The notes under the pieces are model-generated. The model had not been told where the DNA came from. It worked only from the letters and a program-made list of their open reading frames with translations, and searched no databases. From contig BSBM01000232.1 in assembly GCA_027924585.1 (NCBI GenBank), positions 28,654,001 through 28,718,000 of the forward strand: DNA of 64,000 nucleotides. Reading direction: 5' to 3'. How positions within the stretch are numbered: position 1 is the stretch's first letter; every line of letters begins with the position of its first letter. This document shows, in pieces, positions 1 through 11,651 of the stretch. The position numbers were made by a program, and so were the translations under genes. The stretch comes from Larix kaempferi. Its lineage: Eukaryota > Streptophyta > Pinopsida > Pinales > Pinaceae.

Positions 1-1039
1 TGCAATTTTTTCCATAACAGTTCTAATGGCGACCATACTTATTTTTGTTCATTTCTTTTTAAACTAGGTTGTTTTATGCTAAGTATTTAATTATGGGTAT
101 TTGTCACTTGCAGGAGATTAGGTATTCCACCTCTTGCTTCCATATTTTGACCCCATCATGACCCCATTTATATTTTCGTATCCACGTAGTTCCTAACATA
201 TCTTTCATGCTAATAGCTCATAATTGACTTGGACAGTCGAGTGCATAGCGCAGGTTACCAGTGTAATTCCTGTGTTGCACCGCTCATTGCACCCGTGCGG
301 GAGGTTAGTGTATTACCCGTGCTACAACGCGTCTATTTTGTATTAACCTACATGGTTTGCATGGTAGTGTCTGGTTTAGCTGTGCTACTGTTGTTTATTT
401 GTTTTTTATTTGCATAGCTTAGTTTGGAATCCCAATTGTTGCTTACTAGTGAACTTAAATTAAGTCTAATTCAACCAATTACTTAATTTCCTAGTGATTA
501 GTGCACCTAGACCAATATTAGGAAGTAAAGAGTATATCTCTCTTGAAACTTACCTAGGTAACCAACTTTTATGCTTTCAATGGGCTACATTATTGTTAGT
601 AGTATTCAAGACCATTTCTTGTTTATGCATCAAATCAACATGTTGTTTTTAGTAGTATTGCTAGTGTAGAAAACACTTTTGCACACAAGCAGGGACCTAA
701 AGACACTTTTCTCCCAAAGTATGCTCTTCACCTCGCACTTCATGCGATCTTGGTGAATCGGAAAAAGGGTTAGAAGTGTGAAATGCCTCCATTACACACT
801 TTTCTATTAGTTAGAATATTTTGATTTTGCAAAGCGCCATGAGCATCTCTTAGAGTTAGAAGTACACATTACTTGATATACTCTTTTAGTTAGTTTTCCA
901 ATAAAATATTTTTTTTGCTTTGATCACATGTGTTTGCTCCACTAGCACACAATAAGAGGCCTAAATACTATTTCTACCCTAGTATGCTTTTCACCTTGCA
1001 CTTCATTTGAGCTTGGTGAATCAGAAAGGTATGAATTGT
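1..1039. other. Left flank, no gene
   Basis: AT-rich sequence with no credible gene. A 62-codon frame at 229-417 has a hydrophobic tail but no homology I recognise and is probably chance. The only structure I see is a pair of diverged direct repeats, listed separately. Confidence 0.6.
675..800. repeat. Dispersed repeat, unit A
   Basis: This unit shares an ordered set of blocks with 940-1044: GCACACAA, then CCTAAA, then GTATGCT, CTTCACCT, GCACTTCAT, CTTGGTGAATC and GTGAAAT. Unit A is uninterrupted and continues after GTGAAAT with GCCTCCATTACACAC. The two units are about 265 bp apart in the same orientation. Nature unknown. Confidence 0.6.
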
Positions 1040-1044
1040 GAAAT
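940..1044. repeat. Dispersed repeat, unit B (left part, split by gypsy 1)
   Basis: Second copy of the flank repeat. It stops at GAAAT, which is the target duplication of the gypsy element at 1045-7843, and resumes at 7844 with GAAATACCCCTCTTACACTCC-like sequence. That matches unit A after its own GAAAT, so the element inserted inside this repeat. Confidence 0.65.
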
Positions 1045-2023
1045 TGACGCAAGGCACCCTATCACAACAAGGTTCTTGATTAACATTACACATGACACAA
1101 CCACAATGTTCACACAAACAAGGTGTAAAAAAGGATTCCAAAAGTGGCTTATATTACTTCTACCAATCAGTTACAATGCGGAATAACCATAAATACAAAT
1201 AACTAACTATCTGTTGGCCTCAACCGTTACATTACAAAAGTAACTGTGGTGTGCTCTCTTATTGTGTCGACCTCACTCTCTCCTGGTTCGCTACAGAACT
1301 CTGAGCTATGGATCGATCCTCTACTCTGCTCTGCTTGACTCTCCAAAATTCCAAATCCCCTCAACTGATCCAAACTCCCTGGTCTTTTGCTTCACTGCTG
1401 CTATTCTCGAGACCACTACGATCCTTGAGACACGCATTCTCTGCTAGCTGATCCTTCCATGATCCTGCAGACTTGCAACTATCAACATCCCGACCGTACT
1501 GCATAGCCTCTTCCTTTGACGACATCTGTCATGTCTTCACCCACCTACAATAACTTCCATTAACTTCCTTAGCAACCCCGAACTATTGCCAAGTACTCTC
1601 CTTGACTTCTATGCCTCCCTTTGATAAGATACAGTAAACCATCCCATTGGCCATACTATCCTCTGTCACCTTTGACCCCCCTGTCGATTTCACTCTGCAC
1701 TTAGGCTTCGCCATTCCACCTGTCCTCCTCGCTTGGTTCATGCCCAATCTATCGATGTTGCGGTCTAACAACATGTCGACCTTACTACGACTCTGCAGCA
1801 ACTTATCACCTGTCGACTATCGACTATCTTCTATCGACTATTGACATGATGACTCTCGACTTCCTTTTCTCTTGTCGACTACTTTGACAACTTCTGCTCG
1901 ACTTGTTGACTTTGAAAACCAACCTGCTCATCTGCACCAGTGGTCATTGTCACTCCCTCTGGTCGATCTTCTCATGTCGATCAAATTCGACTAATCTGCC
2001 TAGGCTCCGATGCTCTTGCATCA
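1045..2023 (-). repeat. 3' LTR of gypsy 1
   Basis: 979 bp, starting TGACGCAAGG and ending TTGCATCA on the plus strand. It aligns along its length with 6839-7843. The probable TATA region, AGTAATATAAGCC on the minus strand near 1148-1160, is present once here. Confidence 0.93.
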
Positions 2024-2036
2024 GACTCCCCGGGTG
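2024..2036 (-). promoter_or_regulatory. Polypurine tract of gypsy 1
   Basis: Reads ACCCGGGGAGTC-like purine-rich sequence on the minus strand directly against the 3' LTR, the expected primer site for plus-strand DNA synthesis. Purine purity is imperfect. Confidence 0.55.
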
Positions 2037-2040
2037 AAAA

Positions 2041-2304
2041 AGAACTCGACTGCTCCACCAGTCTCCTAAACTCTTCTTAGGAAATCCATGTCGCCTCCTA
2101 CAACTCATCATCCTTCCATCACACCAAGTATTCTTTCCTTCATGAACTGCGCGTACGCTCGACTTCGCGTTCCTCTATTACTTCTGTGATCTCCTCCCTC
2201 TATCGATCTGGAATCTGCTCCATCCAGTCGATGTTCGACACTTCTACGCTTCCATTGCTTGAACCTTCTTCGAACTTGTACAAATCTGAGACATTGAACG
2301 TTGG
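2041..2304 (-). pseudogene. Gypsy 1 integrase tail and chromodomain remnant
   Basis: After the integrase frame stops at a TGA, the same frame continues with TFNVSDLYKF, typical of the end of plant gypsy integrases. It then reads RKEYLV-stop-WKDDEL-stop-EATWIS, the core of a chromodomain (usual form YLVRWKG...EATWE). Both interrupted positions fit Arg CGA to TGA and Gln CAG to TAG changes. Chromodomains bind modified histone tails and steer integration to heterochromatin. This one lies immediately upstream of the 3' LTR, the normal chromovirus position, and is broken by at least four stops. Confidence 0.8.
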
Positions 2305-3012
2305 TCAAATGCTCATGTCATTCGGCAGCTCCAACACATAAGCGTTGTCTGAAATTTTCTTCACAATCTTACATGGTCCAATCTTCTTCAACATCAGCTT
2401 GTTATATGTTCCTATCGGAAATCTCTCCTTCTGCAAATGTGCATAGACCAAGTCTCCTTTGTTGAACGACTGTAGTCTCTTCTTCTTGTCGGCCCTCAAC
2501 TTGTATGCCGCATTGCTCTTTTCTATGTGCTTTCGCACATATTCATGAACTTCTTTCATATGCTCTGCGAATGATTCTACATCCGTGCTTTTCCTGATAT
2601 CTATTGGTAACTCGACCAAATCCACCAGTATGTGTGGGCTTCTTCCTTGAACAATATGGAATGGGCTCAAAGCTGTTGACCGATTCACAGAATTTTTGTA
2701 TGTGAACTCTGCTTGTGCCAACACGTTCTCCCACTGCTTGGGTCTGTCAGTCGTCAAACATCTCAAAAGGTTTCCCAAACTTCTGTTCACCACCTCGTTC
2801 TGTCCATCTGTTTGCGAATGACATGTCAAGCTAAACTTCAACCTCGTGTCCAGTTTCTTCCATAGGGTTCTCCAGAAATGTTCCATAAACTTGGTATCTA
2901 TGTTTGATGTGATACTCTTCAGTAACCCATGCAATCTTACCACTTCTTTGAAGAATAGTACAGTAATGCTTGTGGCGTCACTTATCTTCTGACACGGAAT
3001 AAAGTGTGCCAT
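2305..3012 (-). pseudogene. Gypsy 1 integrase core, open segment
   Basis: A 235-codon open segment of the polyprotein; its first Met is internal. It has MAHFIPC at the end of the first catalytic block, SNIDTKFMEHFWRTLW (second Asp block, usually SDRDTKF) and HSQTDGQNEVVNRSL with the third catalytic residue Glu. The C-terminal KIGPCKIVKKISDNAYVLELP region is a degenerate GPY/F module. The enzyme would join retroelement cDNA to host DNA. Frame-continuous with the segments on both sides but cut off by stops. Confidence 0.9.
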
Positions 3013-3816
3013 TTTTGAAAACTTGTCGACTACAACAAATATTGATTCTCTTCCCTACTATGTCTTCAGAAATCCTAGCAGAAAATCCATGCTCAGGTGC
3101 TCCCATGGGGTATTCGGTACCGGCAACGGTTTATAAAACCCCATGTTCTGACTTCTTCCTTTCCCCAACTGGAAAACTCTACATTGTTGAACCTACCTTC
3201 CAACATCTGTCACCATTCCTATCCAATTATACTTTTCTTCGACTAATGCCTTAGTATTGTCGATGACAAAGTGACCTGCTAATGCACCGCTATGCAACTC
3301 TCAGATTAGGTTCTCTGGCACAGATCCTATGGGAATACACAAATGTCATCCCTTGAATAGGTATCCCCCTTAGATAAAATAATCCAAGTATGGAGTTCTA
3401 TCGACACTCCAAGGTTCATGACAAGATTCCCATGCTTTAACAAAAACTTTGTCGGTAGCATGCTTTGTCTTCACCGACTCTATTCCTATTTCCTGAACTG
3501 TCGTCGTGTTCAGCAATGCAACTCTTCTACTCAGCGCATCGGTAACCTTGTTGGACTTTCATGACCTATGTCCCAACATGAACGTATATCCCTGTAGGAA
3601 TTCGACCCATTTCATGTGGCACTGATTCAAGTTTGACTTAGTATTCAGATACCTTAGTGCTTGGCAATCTGTGTACAACACAAATTCCTTGGGCAACAAA
3701 TAATGCCTCCACTTCTTCAATGCTTGGACAATATCATAAAATTCCTAGTCATAGACTGAATATTTCCGCTTCACGTCATCCAACTTCTCACTAAAGAATG
3801 CAATTGGTCGGCCCTC
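3013..3816 (-). pseudogene. Gypsy 1 RNase H and integrase N-terminus, degraded
   Basis: Minus-strand translation gives recognisable but stop-ridden RNase H (ALKKWRHYLLPKEFVLYTD, then LRYLNTKSNLNQCHMKW and VTDALSRR) followed by an integrase zinc-binding region (ELHSGALAGHF) and the start of the catalytic core (SIFVVVDKFSKMAHF). The order matches the neighbouring RT and integrase pieces, so this is one continuous decayed pol. Confidence 0.75.
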
Positions 3817-4833
3817 CTAGCTCAACACTGCTCCAATTGCTATTCCACTTGCGTCACAATCAACCTGGAAAACTTTGTCGAAATATGGGAGCGCTAACAT
3901 TGGGCTCTCAATGACCTTTTCCTTCAATTTGTCGAAAGCTCGCTGGGCAGCTTCCATCCACTTGAACTCCCCTTTGCGCATGCACTCTATCAATGGTGCA
4001 CAAATCCGACTGAATCCCTTGATGAACTTCCAGTAGAAAGTGTCAAGTCCATGGAAAATCCTCACTCCAGTCGCGCTTGTCGGTTCAGGCCAATCCAATA
4101 TCGCCTTCACCTTTTCTGGGTCCATCACCAACCCTTTACCCGAGATTACGAATCCCAAGTATACCAGTTCTTCTTTCATGAAGAAACACTTTTGCAGGTT
4201 CACCATCAGCTTCTCACCCCGCAACTTCTGCAATACCTGTTGAATGTGCTCCAAGTGTTCTATCTTGGTTCGACTAAAAATCAGAATGTCATCTAGATAG
4301 ACTATGACAAACTTTCCCAAGAATGGTATCAGTACTTCATTCATCAAGCGCATGAATGTACTGGGTGCATTAGTCAATCCAAATGGCATGACTAACCACT
4401 TATATAGCCCTTCCTTTGTCTTGAATGTTGTCTTCCATTCGTCCCCTTCTCTAACCCGAATCTGGTGATAACCACTCTTCGGGTCTATCTTTGTGAAGTA
4501 CTTCGCTCCGCTCAAACAATCCATCAAGTCGTCCATTCTCAGAAATGGAAACCGATACTTGATTGTGATCTTGTTGATAGATCTGGAGTCTGTACACATC
4601 CTCCATTCTCCACCTTTCTTCAGTGCTAATACTGCTGGTACTGCGCACAGAATCAGACTCTCTTTGATCAACCCTCTGTCCAACAACTCCTGGACCTGTC
4701 GATTGAGTTCTTCATCTTCTATCGGACTCATTATATGCACTGCTTTGTTTGGCAGACTCGACCTTGGAATCAAGTCGATCTGATGGGATATGCTCCTTGT
4801 CGGCGACAATCTTGTCGGTGTCTCATCAACCAC
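3817..4833 (-). pseudogene. Gypsy 1 reverse transcriptase, long open segment
   Basis: 338 open codons with a full set of RT motifs: first catalytic Asp in [16 protein letters not shown] (about residue 117), [13 protein letters not shown] (about 148-160), and the YLDD box at about 179-182 with both aspartates. The end enters RNase H ([15 protein letters not shown]). RT copies element RNA into DNA. The segment is joined upstream to protease through one in-frame TGA (EEF[12 protein letters not shown]), so the Met at its start is internal. It is the best-preserved part of gypsy 1, but the polyprotein as a whole is dead. Confidence 0.92.
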
Positions 4834-5380
4834 TATGCTTCAAAACTCTTCGAGCATCTTTCTGACTTCGACTAGAATTTTCTCCTCCATTGTCATCTTC
4901 TCGACACATGGTCCCTTCAGAATGATAGCATAACACCCCAGCTGATTTTCCTCCTCTGCAAGGAATTCTTTCGTTGAACACATTAGCACGCGCTTCTCCC
5001 AAAAGTTGCTCTTGCCTTGTTAACATCAGCTTGCTTCTCCAGTTTCGGCTTAAGAGGCCTCTTCATGCTATTTTTCCACACTATGACTGTGTTGGCTCGA
5101 CCATCATAGATCATTTTCTGATCATATTGCCATGGTCTTCCTAATAACAGATGGCACGTGTCCATTGGGATTATGTCGCACAATACGCTATCCTCTAACT
5201 TCCCAACCTTGAAGTTAATTAGGCACTGTCTGGTCACCTTCACATGGTGTCCTTTCTCCAACCATGAGATCTTGTAAGGGTGTGGATGTTCTCAACATCT
5301 CAGATTTTCTTTCTCAATCACCTTTATCGACACAAAATTCTCAGTGCTTCCACCATCAACTATGGTCTTGCAATGCCATT
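4834..5380 (-). pseudogene. Gypsy 1 aspartic protease
   Basis: Translation shows the active-site block IVDGGSTENFVS (D-G-G-S, a variant of D-T/S-G) near 5350 and the second conserved block CDIIPMDTCHLLLGRPWQYD near 5140, followed by a linker to RT. It would cleave the Gag-Pol polyprotein. It is interrupted by at least one stop (LRC-stop-EHPHPY) between the two blocks. Confidence 0.82.
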
Positions 5381-5549
5381 CGCTGATTCGCACCTTCATT
5401 CGAAAGATTGCTTTTCACTGTGCCAGCTCTTGCTCATCGCGTCTATCATCCAGAACCAGTGTCTTGCTGGCTTTCATGGCCCAAATTTTCTTCTTACCAT
5501 CCTCACTATTGTCAGATGCCGATTCTTCCCTCTCGTTGACTTGCTCATC

Positions 5550-6629
5550 TCTTCGACGTCTGGGTTTCGACTCCTCTACAAGATGTAGGTTCTTTGGGCA
5601 TTCATATGCCTTGTGTCCTGCTCCACGACACTTATAACAGATTATGGTTGGTCTGTTAGCTCCTTTTCTGTCGGATGGACCACTTCGACCATACGCACCT
5701 CGACCACGGTTCTCTTGCGCTTTCTCCCTTGTCGATGTCCCTTCCGCATGTCAACTATCTTTGACAATTTCCTTTCTATAACCGCTACTTTTTCCTTTTG
5801 CGGAAACAGTCCTCGCACCCCGACCAGTCGTCCTACCTCTGGTCGCTATGTATTTTGTCGACAATTTCTCTTCTGCCTTTAGAGCTAACTGATAAGATTC
5901 GCCCACTACTCTAAATATTGAAATTCTCAATTAATCCTGAATGGCATATTTCAAGCCGTTCACGTACCTAGCGACAGCTTCTTCTCCTTCGTCGGTCTGG
6001 CCTGACCTTATTAAAAATATATAGAACTCTTCCGTGTACTCCTTCATGGTCATCTCCTTTTGTCTAAATTTTCGCAACTTCCTAAAAAAGGAAATCACAT
6101 AGTCATTTGGAAGTAACTTCCCCTTCAGCTTGGCGACCATCCTGTCCCAAGACTTGATTTTCTCCTTTCCCTTCTTGACTCTGTCAACTTGCACACTGTC
6201 CCACCACAATGAGGCATTACCCTTCAACCTCAGACATGCAGTCTTAACCCTTTTAGGATCCTTGATCGACTCTATGTCGAAGTATTTATCCATTTCTCTG
6301 AACCAGTCGATCAAGTCTTATGGATCCAGACTTCCTGAGTAGGTATGAACGTCTATCTTTGCCTGACCTCTCATATCCGTCAAAAGCTTGATGAGTTTTT
6401 CTTCTAATTCATCTTTTGCTGCTTCCCGTGGTTCCACTTCTTCGACTTCCTTATCATTTTGGTCTAATGCATCAGGAATACAACCATGCCTTTGGCTTTC
6501 TTTGATTGCTGCAACTTCATTTTTCAAAGTTTGCATCATTCAGATGCACTCGTCAAACATTTCACGATCAACCATGACTGCTACACCATGCGCTCTTCGT
6601 CCTCAGACATTAACGCCTCTGTGAGCCAT
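5550..6629 (-). pseudogene. Gypsy 1 gag with zinc knuckle
   Basis: Likely start at 6629 (MAHRGVNV), close to the PBS. The retrotransposon gag domain is clear in the open stretch 5931-6314 (WFREMDKYFDIESI, LKGNASLWWDSV, and FFRKLRKFRQKEMTMKEYTEEF). It ends in a CCHC knuckle CYKCRGAGHKAYEC at 5598-5639. Gag forms the particle and packages RNA. Several stops lie between the start and the open stretch. Confidence 0.85.
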
Positions 6630-6823
6630 TTTCAACCTCGGTTGAAACTCCCACTCGTCCAATTGCAACCGGACTTCAACAAGTCATGCACAACTCTACC
6701 CAACCTCAGTTGGAGCTGTTCAACGCACTTGTAGGCTTAATACCACTGATGTTATCCTACTTAAATCAACCGGACTCACTTTCGGGCTCTGATATAGCTA
6801 TCCTTCGGCTCTCAGGATACTAT

Positions 6824-6836
6824 GGATCTGATACCA
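6824..6836 (-). promoter_or_regulatory. Primer binding site of gypsy 1
   Basis: On the minus strand TGGTATCAGATCC, two bases inside the 5' LTR. It matches the usual plant initiator-Met tRNA site TGGTATCAGAGCC with one mismatch. It fixes the element's polarity. Confidence 0.88.
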
Positions 6837-6838
6837 AC

Positions 6839-7843
6839 TGTCGCAAGGAACCCTATCACAACAAGGTTCTTGCTTAACATTACACATGAAACAACCACAA
6901 TGTTCACACAAACAAGGTGTAAAACAGGATGCCAGAAGTGGCTTATATTACTAAGTGGCTTATATTACTTCTACCAATCGGTTATAATGAGGCTGTCAAT
7001 ACAAATAACTAACTATCTGTTGGCCTCAGCCGTTACAATACAGAAGTAACTGTGGTGTGATCTCTTAGTGTGTCAACCTCACCCTCTCCTGGTTCGCTAT
7101 GAAAATTTGAGCTATGGCTCAATCCTCTGCTCTGCACTGCTTGAATCTCCAAAATTCCAAATCCCCTCAACTGATCCAAACTCCCTCATCTTCTACTCCG
7201 CTGCTGCTATTCCCTAGACCACTATGATCCCCGAGACACGCATTCTCTGCCAGCCGATCCTTCCATGATCCTACAAACCTGCAACTGTCAGCGTCCCATC
7301 CGTGCTGCATAGCCTCTGCCTGTGGCAACATCTGTCATGTCTTCACCCACTTGCAATAAATTCCATTAACTTCCTTAGCAACCTCGAACTGTTTCCAAGT
7401 ACTCTCCTTAACTTCTACGCTTCCCTATGACAAGCTACAGTAAACCATCCCGTCGGCCATACTATCCTCTGTCAGCTTCAAATCGCTTGTCGGTTTCACT
7501 TTGCGCTTAGGCTTCTCCATTCTGCCCATCCTTCTCACTTGGATCATGCCTAATCTATCAGTGTCGCAGTCTGACAACATGTTGACCTTACTGCGACTCT
7601 GCGACAACTTGTCGCCTATCGACATTCGCAGGCCAACTATCGACTGTCGTCTGTCCACTATTGACATGTAGACTCTCGACTTCCTTTCCTCTTGTCAAAT
7701 GCTTCGATAACTTCTTCTCGACTTGTTGACTTTGACAACGAAACTGCTCATCCACACCAGTGGTCATCAACACTCCCTCTGGTCGGTCTTCTCATGTCGA
7801 TCAACTTCGACTGATCCTCCTAGGCTTCGATGCTCCTGCATCA
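6839..7843 (-). repeat. 5' LTR of gypsy 1
   Basis: 1005 bp, TG...CA, paired with 1045-2023. It carries a perfect 17-bp tandem duplication, AAGTGGCTTATATTACT at 6936-6952 and 6953-6969, that the 3' LTR lacks. On the transcribed strand this doubles a TATA-like AATATAAGCC stretch. Confidence 0.93.
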
Positions 7844-7848
7844 GAAAT

Positions 7849-9040
7849 ACCCCTCTTACACTCCATAAGTGAAACTTTCAAACCCCTTAAAATCAACATT
7901 GTAATTGTCTTAACCAACTAAAATCATCCACATGAGGTTACAAAACAATATTTTAGTTAGGTAGGATTGATTGGGCTAGGCATCCATTAATTCCCACCAA
8001 TCTAGTTTCATTAGCAATATTTTGAAACATAGCATTGTTGTCTTTTAGGTTACTTACAAAATCCTTCTATAAGCAAGTGTTAAAAGAAAACTTGAATCAG
8101 AAGTGCGTCGTGACCAAGGAGGTGAATTCCAAGGTATATCTACCCTGCTCTCCCCTACAAACCACTCATCTTGTTGTAGGGAGACAACACTAGATTGTGC
8201 AGGCCGAACCACTGATCCACACTTGACGCAAGGTATCTTAGTGTCCTAAATTAGGATATCACCGAGGAGAAATTATGAGTGCAATTGACTCCTTAAGTTA
8301 GCTATTTTTGTTGGGAGGTGTTGGAAAGTATTCTTGATTGGATCATTTGCCCCATCGCTAGTATAAATATCTCTTTGTTACCTACACTAGTCGATTGGTG
8401 AGTGGATACCATTATCACCATCAATTGTGCTTTTGGGAGGTCCAATTACATTTTAGAGGAAGGAAGTTAGGTGTTCTAGGGAATTTTCATTTATTTTTCT
8501 TTTTAACTACAAGTTCACTAAATCGTAATAAAAAGAACCTACATGTGGGGACTCATGCACCTAAAACCGACATTGCACATACCACTCATTTATCGCACCA
8601 TTTTGCATCTGTTGTAATTGGCATATTTTTGCATTTGTTCAATTGTTTTTATTCCACTATCACTCCCATATTGACACAAGGCCTTTACCATTGAGGAAAA
8701 AAACAACATCCTAAGACAGTCTCTTAGACTGCAAGGCCTATCCGCTCTCTCGAGGGGTGTTTTCCTACCTTTCCCCGGTGTTATATGTGGAGGAAATTCA
8801 ATCCAAGGTCACTTCTCATAGGATCATCTAGTCGAGTCTAATCCTTTCTAGGTATATTTTCTCTCCTCAGAGAATCTATTAATTACACCACTTCTTCCCC
8901 CATTAGAATTAGTCCCCCACTGAATTCTCCCCCACTGAGATCCCTCAAATCCCTTTGACCCATCCTCTCTCATAGGAGGTAAACCATTTCTTACAACATC
9001 ACCTGGGTCTCCGCCTTGTGGAAATCACATCCCAAACAGA
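7849..9040. other. Spacer and probable leader of gypsy 2
   Basis: The first part continues the split flank repeat. The rest (about 8100-9040) has no coding sequence I recognise and should contain the 5' LTR and leader of the next element. I could not find a direct repeat of it downstream of the integrase, nor a clear TGG-type primer site. Confidence 0.5.
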
Positions 9041-10540
9041 ATGGCAAGACTAGTTGTCCCTACCTTACCATTTATGGCTAGTTTAAATCTACTAGATTTG
9101 GCCAAACTGACTAATGATCCCATCACTCATGATGCAACATGGTCGGCTATATCCGACAAGCTTCCTTCTGACATTCCCAAATTTGAAGGAAAATAGGGAA
9201 ACGATCCCTCCAACCACATTATGTATTTCCACTTATGGTGTTCATCTAATAGCATAGTGGATGACCCCATGAGGCTTCGCCTATTTCAATGTACCCTCAC
9301 CAGAAGTACGACAACAAAATGGTACGTAAACCTAGAAAGTGGCACCGATTCCACACTACATTTCTTACATACTTTCAACTTCCAGCCTAACATGATCCAG
9401 GCCTCGAAATTCTCACTGATTTTCATCAAAATAATTCCACCCACATTACGGACCACATCTACAAGTGGTGTAGATGTTGCACACTATGCAAGATCGAAAT
9501 ACAACCTCCCTTCTTTTTGGATTGGTTTATCAAATATCTCCAACATGCCATAGCTAAAGATGTCACCACCTCCATGCCACAAAGCGAGGAAGAGGCCATT
9601 CTAAAAGCACAACATTTCAACCTCATATATGCACAATATGGCTACCTTTACACAATCCTTCCTGATGCCCCGTGACATCGGTCATTGGATCCTACACATT
9701 CGGGCTCCTCACATTCAGCAGATGGGATTATTGGGTTCATTTCCCATTTAGGAAAGGTTCCTACCACCACATCGGTACCATTTAGCATGGTCCCATATTA
9801 CCCATCCATGCCACCTATGTCAGTACCCACTACACCTGTACCAACACCATTAGTTGGTCAATTATAGTATGGACCATATAGTCCTACCTACCCAAACGTT
9901 ATCCAAGCGATGATAGTTCCCACACTACCCATGGCGCAAGTTGCTCATACATCCATCTCTTATGGAGTGAAAATGGCATCTATCCCACCGCCGAGATATA
10001 ATCTGTATTACCCTTTCCCATGCCCAACTGGTCAACAACCTTCCCCCCCACATGGGGGTTAACCTGATTCAACCTACTTATGTTCAACAAGCTCAACAAT
10101 TTGAGCCATTGAACACCGCAAACCCCCCAAATCCACAGACCCAAGGGAAGAAGAAAGGTAAGAACAGGAAGAATCAGCAGTCGAGACAAGGGGACAATCC
10201 CACTCCCCAACAAAACTAGAATACATGTGATCCAAATGTAGGGACAAATAATCCCCCCCTAAGAACCAATTATTACTACTCCATCTGTGACAATTATGGT
10301 TATTACACACATCATTGTTGTCTTATCTCTGACTTCCAACAATTAGTGGAAGCTAAAAAGAATATGGTGACGAACCCTCCTCAGGCAAAAAATCCTCCCC
10401 AACCAAAAACAACAGTGTTAGAACAACCCTTTTCCAATCAAGGGGAAATTACACAAGAACAAGATCCTCATCCACCTGGCGATGGCTCTTTCCAAAATAT
10501 CTATATGTTGTATATAAACCTTCAGACATGAGCCAAGGGT
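9041..10540 (+). pseudogene. Gypsy 2 gag
   Basis: The start at 9041 (MARLVVPTLPFMASLNLLDL) is the natural one, because conserved gag sequence follows at once: DIPKFEGK, a stop, then NDPSNHIMYFHLWCSSNSIV and RLRLFQCTLTRSTTTKWYV. The long open piece is 9221-9553. Downstream comes a Pro/Gln-rich linker, a basic stretch (GKKKGKNRKNQQ near 10143), then a degenerate knuckle ICDNYGYYTHHC (10277-10312) with its first Cys and its His both replaced by Tyr. Frame shifts near 10060. Confidence 0.82.
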
Positions 10541-10559
10541 TATGATGGGCCTTCCACCC

Positions 10560-11588
10560 CCCAAGTGGAAGACATTTCTATCCCCTACGGGGGCCCTCTA
10601 CAAATACCACATGTGAATATCGAAAACATCCCATGTATTTCGAAAGCTCCACTTAGGCGTACCCCTAGTAACCCCCACATGAAAGCTACCCACAATTATA
10701 GTATTGTAGATGACTTGGCTCACTCCCCAACGAATATGTCCACATTATAAGTGCTACAGTCTTGTCCAACATAGAGAAAGGAATTACTCAATGCGCTTGA
10801 TTTTGTTGACCCTTTTGAATCGCACCTCATGACCTTTGATATTGACAAAGATGACCTACGACTACCATTGTCAATCTCATTCCAAGTTCCAGTCACGGTA
10901 AAAAATGTCATGATCCATCACTGTATCAATGACAAAGGCACATCCACATATGTTATTTTTCGTAAAAGTCTAGAAATGTTTAGGATATCCTGAGCTAGTC
11001 CCATCGCCTATCACTCTTCATGTGTATGATGGGAGACCATCCCAACCAAGAAGATTGTACCAAAATTTCCCCATGGAGCTGGGGGGCAAGATATTTATGA
11101 TTGATATTGAAGTAGTCGGCGCAAAAATCGACTACAACAACCTCTTGGGGCGTAGTTACATGTACGCCATGAAGGAAGTAGCCTCCTCAGTATTCCATAT
11201 CATAATGTTTCCCTTAAATGGGAAGATAGTTACCCTCTACCAGCTTAACTATTATGGCCCTAATACCACAAGAAATCCCCACAATGTCCTACCAAATATA
11301 CTAGGCGATGATCAACCATATGTTGGCATTGTCCCTGGTATGTTCAAGGACTCCAATTTTTTAGGAGAATATTCAATACCACCACCAAATATCCCTACAT
11401 ATACCGATGGCCTAATGTGCACAATTTGCACCACTGAAAATGGAGCCGCCCCCACCTCAACATCGTCATCAACACCATCGCTGAGTCATGGCATTAAAAA
11501 AATGTTGAGTCCATCGATACCATCGATTTTTCAAATCCCATTCTTGTATCGTCCCACAGGAGTACAAGGGACACCGGTTATGGCTTAG
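10560..11588 (+). pseudogene. Gypsy 2 protease region
   Basis: The active-site-like block HHCINDKGTSTYVIF (near 10915-10965) reads D-K-G-T-S where D-x-G-A/S is expected. It is followed in the open frame 11022-11588 by NFPMELGGKIFMIDIEV and the strongly conserved NNLLGRSYMYAMKEVASSVF and GKIVTLYQLNYYG. The protease would process Gag-Pol. One frameshift and several stops. Confidence 0.72.
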
Positions 11589-11651
11589 TTAACTTTACCT
11601 GGGATAACTTTGGGGATCCTCGTTTGGTACCTTACACCACCTCTCCCATAA

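Larger units (their letters stand above)
1045..7843 (-). mobile_element. Gypsy 1: complete, decayed Ty3/gypsy chromovirus-like element
   Basis: A 6.8-kb LTR retrotransposon read on the minus strand. The LTRs are at 6839-7843 (5') and 1045-2023 (3'), both TG...CA, flanked by a perfect 5-bp target duplication GAAAT at 1040-1044 and 7844-7848. The order is gag with zinc knuckle, aspartic protease, RT, RNase H, integrase and a chromodomain remnant directly before the 3' LTR. That is Ty3/gypsy order, and the terminal chromodomain places it among chromoviruses. Several in-frame stops make it non-functional. The LTRs differ at many positions, so the insertion is not recent. Confidence 0.93.

Noticed and set aside
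229-417. Short frame with a hydrophobic C-terminus that could be a small membrane protein
   Set aside because: No homology I recognise, no supporting context, and such frames are expected by chance in this amount of non-coding sequence.
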